This document shows, piece by piece, positions 4,872 to 5,905 of a DNA stretch of 5,905 nt. The notes under the pieces are model-generated. The model was not told the DNA's origin. It was given only the letters and a program-made list of their open reading frames with translations, and did not search any database. The translations under genes and the position numbers were made by a program. Source of the DNA: an uncultured Faecalibacterium sp. Its GTDB lineage: Bacteria; Bacillota; Clostridia; Oscillospirales; Ruminococcaceae. Location of the stretch: the NCBI GenBank assembly GCA_900765105.1, contig CAAFQM010000114.1, positions 1 to 5,905 of the forward strand, read 5' to 3'. Every line of letters begins with the position of its first letter. Position 1 is the first letter of the stretch.

Positions 4872-5905
4872 ATGATCACGATCGATGAACTGAAAGTGCA
4901 GCTTGCAGACTACGGCAAGGCGGTCAAGGACCTGGAAGAGGCTCTGGCCATCGATGCTTCCCGCAAGCGTGTGCAGGAACTGGAACACACCATGTCCCGC
5001 CCCGGCTTTTACGATGACGCCGACCTGAGCAAGAAGGTCTTTGACGAAGTGGGCGACCTGAAGGGCAAGCTGAGCCGTTTTGAAAAGCTGCAGGGCCTGT
5101 ACGATGACGCCGAGACCATGCTGGAAATGCTGGACGAGGAGTACGACCCCGCCATGATCCCCGAAGCCGAGGAGTCGGTCAACGCCGTGGGCAAGGCTGT
5201 GGACGAGCTGCAGCTGATGACCATGCTGAACGGCGAGTACGACCACAGCAACGCCATCCTTACCTTCCACGCCGGCACCGGCGGCACCGAGGCGCAGGAC
5301 TGGGCGGAGATGCTCTACCGTATGTACAACAAGTGGGCAGTCGCCCACGGCATGAGCGTGGAAGTGCTGGACTATCAGGACGGCGACGAAGCCGGCCTGA
5401 AGAGTGCCTCCATGATGGTCAAGGGTGCCAACGCCTACGGCCTGCTCAAGAGCGAGAACGGCGTGCACCGTCTGGTGCGCGTGTCGCCCTTTGACGCCAA
5501 CGCCCGCCGCCAGACCAGCTTTGCTTCGCTGGAAGTGATGCCCGAGCTGGACAACACCATTCAGGTGGACATCCGCCCCGAGGACATCGAGATGCAGGTG
5601 TACCGTTCTTCCGGTGCAGGCGGCCAGCACATCAACAAGACCTCTTCCGCTGTGCGTCTGATCCACAAGCCCACCGGCATCGTGGTCAACTGCCAGACCC
5701 AGCGCAGCCAGTTCCAGAACCGCGACTACGCCATGGAAATGCTGAAAGCAAAGCTGTATCAGATCGCCAAGCAGCAGCACATGGACAAGATCGAGGACAT
5801 CAAGGGCGTGCAGAACGAGATCGCATGGGGCCACCAGATCCGCAGCTATGTGTTCATGCCCTACACCATGGTCAAGGATCACCGCACCAACTACGAGACC
5901 GGCAA
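4872..5905 (+). CDS. prfB: peptide chain release factor 2, C-terminus cut by window edge
   Basis: Recognises UGA and UAA stop codons in the ribosomal A site and triggers release of the finished protein. The 344 visible residues run off the right edge, probably about 20-25 short of full length. The N-terminal helical region opens MITIDELKVQLADYGKAVKD. The stop-recognition tripeptide SPF is at 205-207, which separates RF2 from RF1, and the catalytic GGQ is at 250-252 in SSGAGGQHINKTS. HAGTGGTEAQDW (133-144) is the conserved segment of class-I factors. The ATG at 4872 follows AGAGGA (4857-4862). The frame is open throughout: there is no in-frame TGA near codon 25 and no slippery CTT-TGA, so the usual programmed +1 frameshift is absent. 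A structured leader lies upstream. Confidence 0.97.
   Translation, partial: MITIDELKVQLADYGKAVKDLEEALAIDASRKRVQELEHTMSRPGFYDDADLSKKVFDEVGDLKGKLSRFEKLQGLYDDAETMLEMLDEEYDPAMIPEAEESVNAVGKAVDELQLMTMLNGEYDHSNAILTFHAGTGGTEAQDWAEMLYRMYNKWAVAHGMSVEVLDYQDGDEAGLKSASMMVKGANAYGLLKSENGVHRLVRVSPFDANARRQTSFASLEVMPELDNTIQVDIRPEDIEMQVYRSSGAGGQHINKTSSAVRLIHKPTGIVVNCQTQRSQFQNRDYAMEMLKAKLYQIAKQQHMDKIEDIKGVQNEIAWGHQIRSYVFMPYTMVKDHRTNYETG

Noticed and set aside
3818..4888. 356-codon plus-strand reading frame
   Set aside because: Antisense to the RING/DUF2628 gene and running through its promoter and into prfB; no family features.
4833..5882. 349-codon minus-strand reading frame opposite prfB
   Set aside because: Low-complexity His/Val/Leu-rich translation antisense to a clear RF2; no ribosome site.

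Overview
The window looks like chromosomal DNA from a GC-rich member of the Oscillospiraceae (Clostridia), most like Faecalibacterium or a close relative. The reasons are the high GC content of the genes, strong AGGAGG-type ribosome binding sites, the rpsF-ssb-rpsR operon, a RING/zinc-ribbon DUF2628 protein and short palindromic intergenic elements. The genus is inferred from overall character, not from a database match. No mobile element, CRISPR array, tRNA or rRNA was seen.

Layout. 1-1054, minus strand: rpsF (S6), ssb and rpsR (S18, cut by the window edge) form one operon, driven by a near-perfect sigma-A promoter at 1026-1054 and preceded by a leader of about 104 nt with two hairpins. 1055-1122: compact divergent promoter region with a perfect 10+10 bp inverted repeat (1064-1091) and a palindrome over the opposing -10 box (1108-1122). 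1123-1353, plus strand: a long structured leader with a long closing helix, a four-way junction and a 6-bp pseudoknot. 1354-2550: a NapA/Kef-like cation:proton antiporter. 2551-2693: structured 3' UTR and a bidirectional terminator shared with galU. 2697-4603, minus strand: a RING/DUF2628 membrane protein followed by galU, probably one transcript. 4604-4871: divergent promoters and a hairpin-rich prfB leader. 4872-5905, plus strand: prfB (release factor 2), cut by the window edge and lacking the usual programmed frameshift.

Functionally, most genes are housekeeping: ribosome assembly (S6/S18), ssDNA protection (SSB), UDP-glucose supply (GalU) and translation termination (RF2). The most interesting part is the antiporter leader at 1156-1292. 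It has the architecture of an ion- or ligand-sensing riboswitch and lies directly before an antiporter whose Asp-Asp ion-binding motif suggests Na+/H+ exchange. I could not match it to a riboswitch class from memory. It may be a known class (Na+-sensing DUF1646-type or a divergent c-di-AMP/ydaO RNA are the first to test) or an undescribed one.
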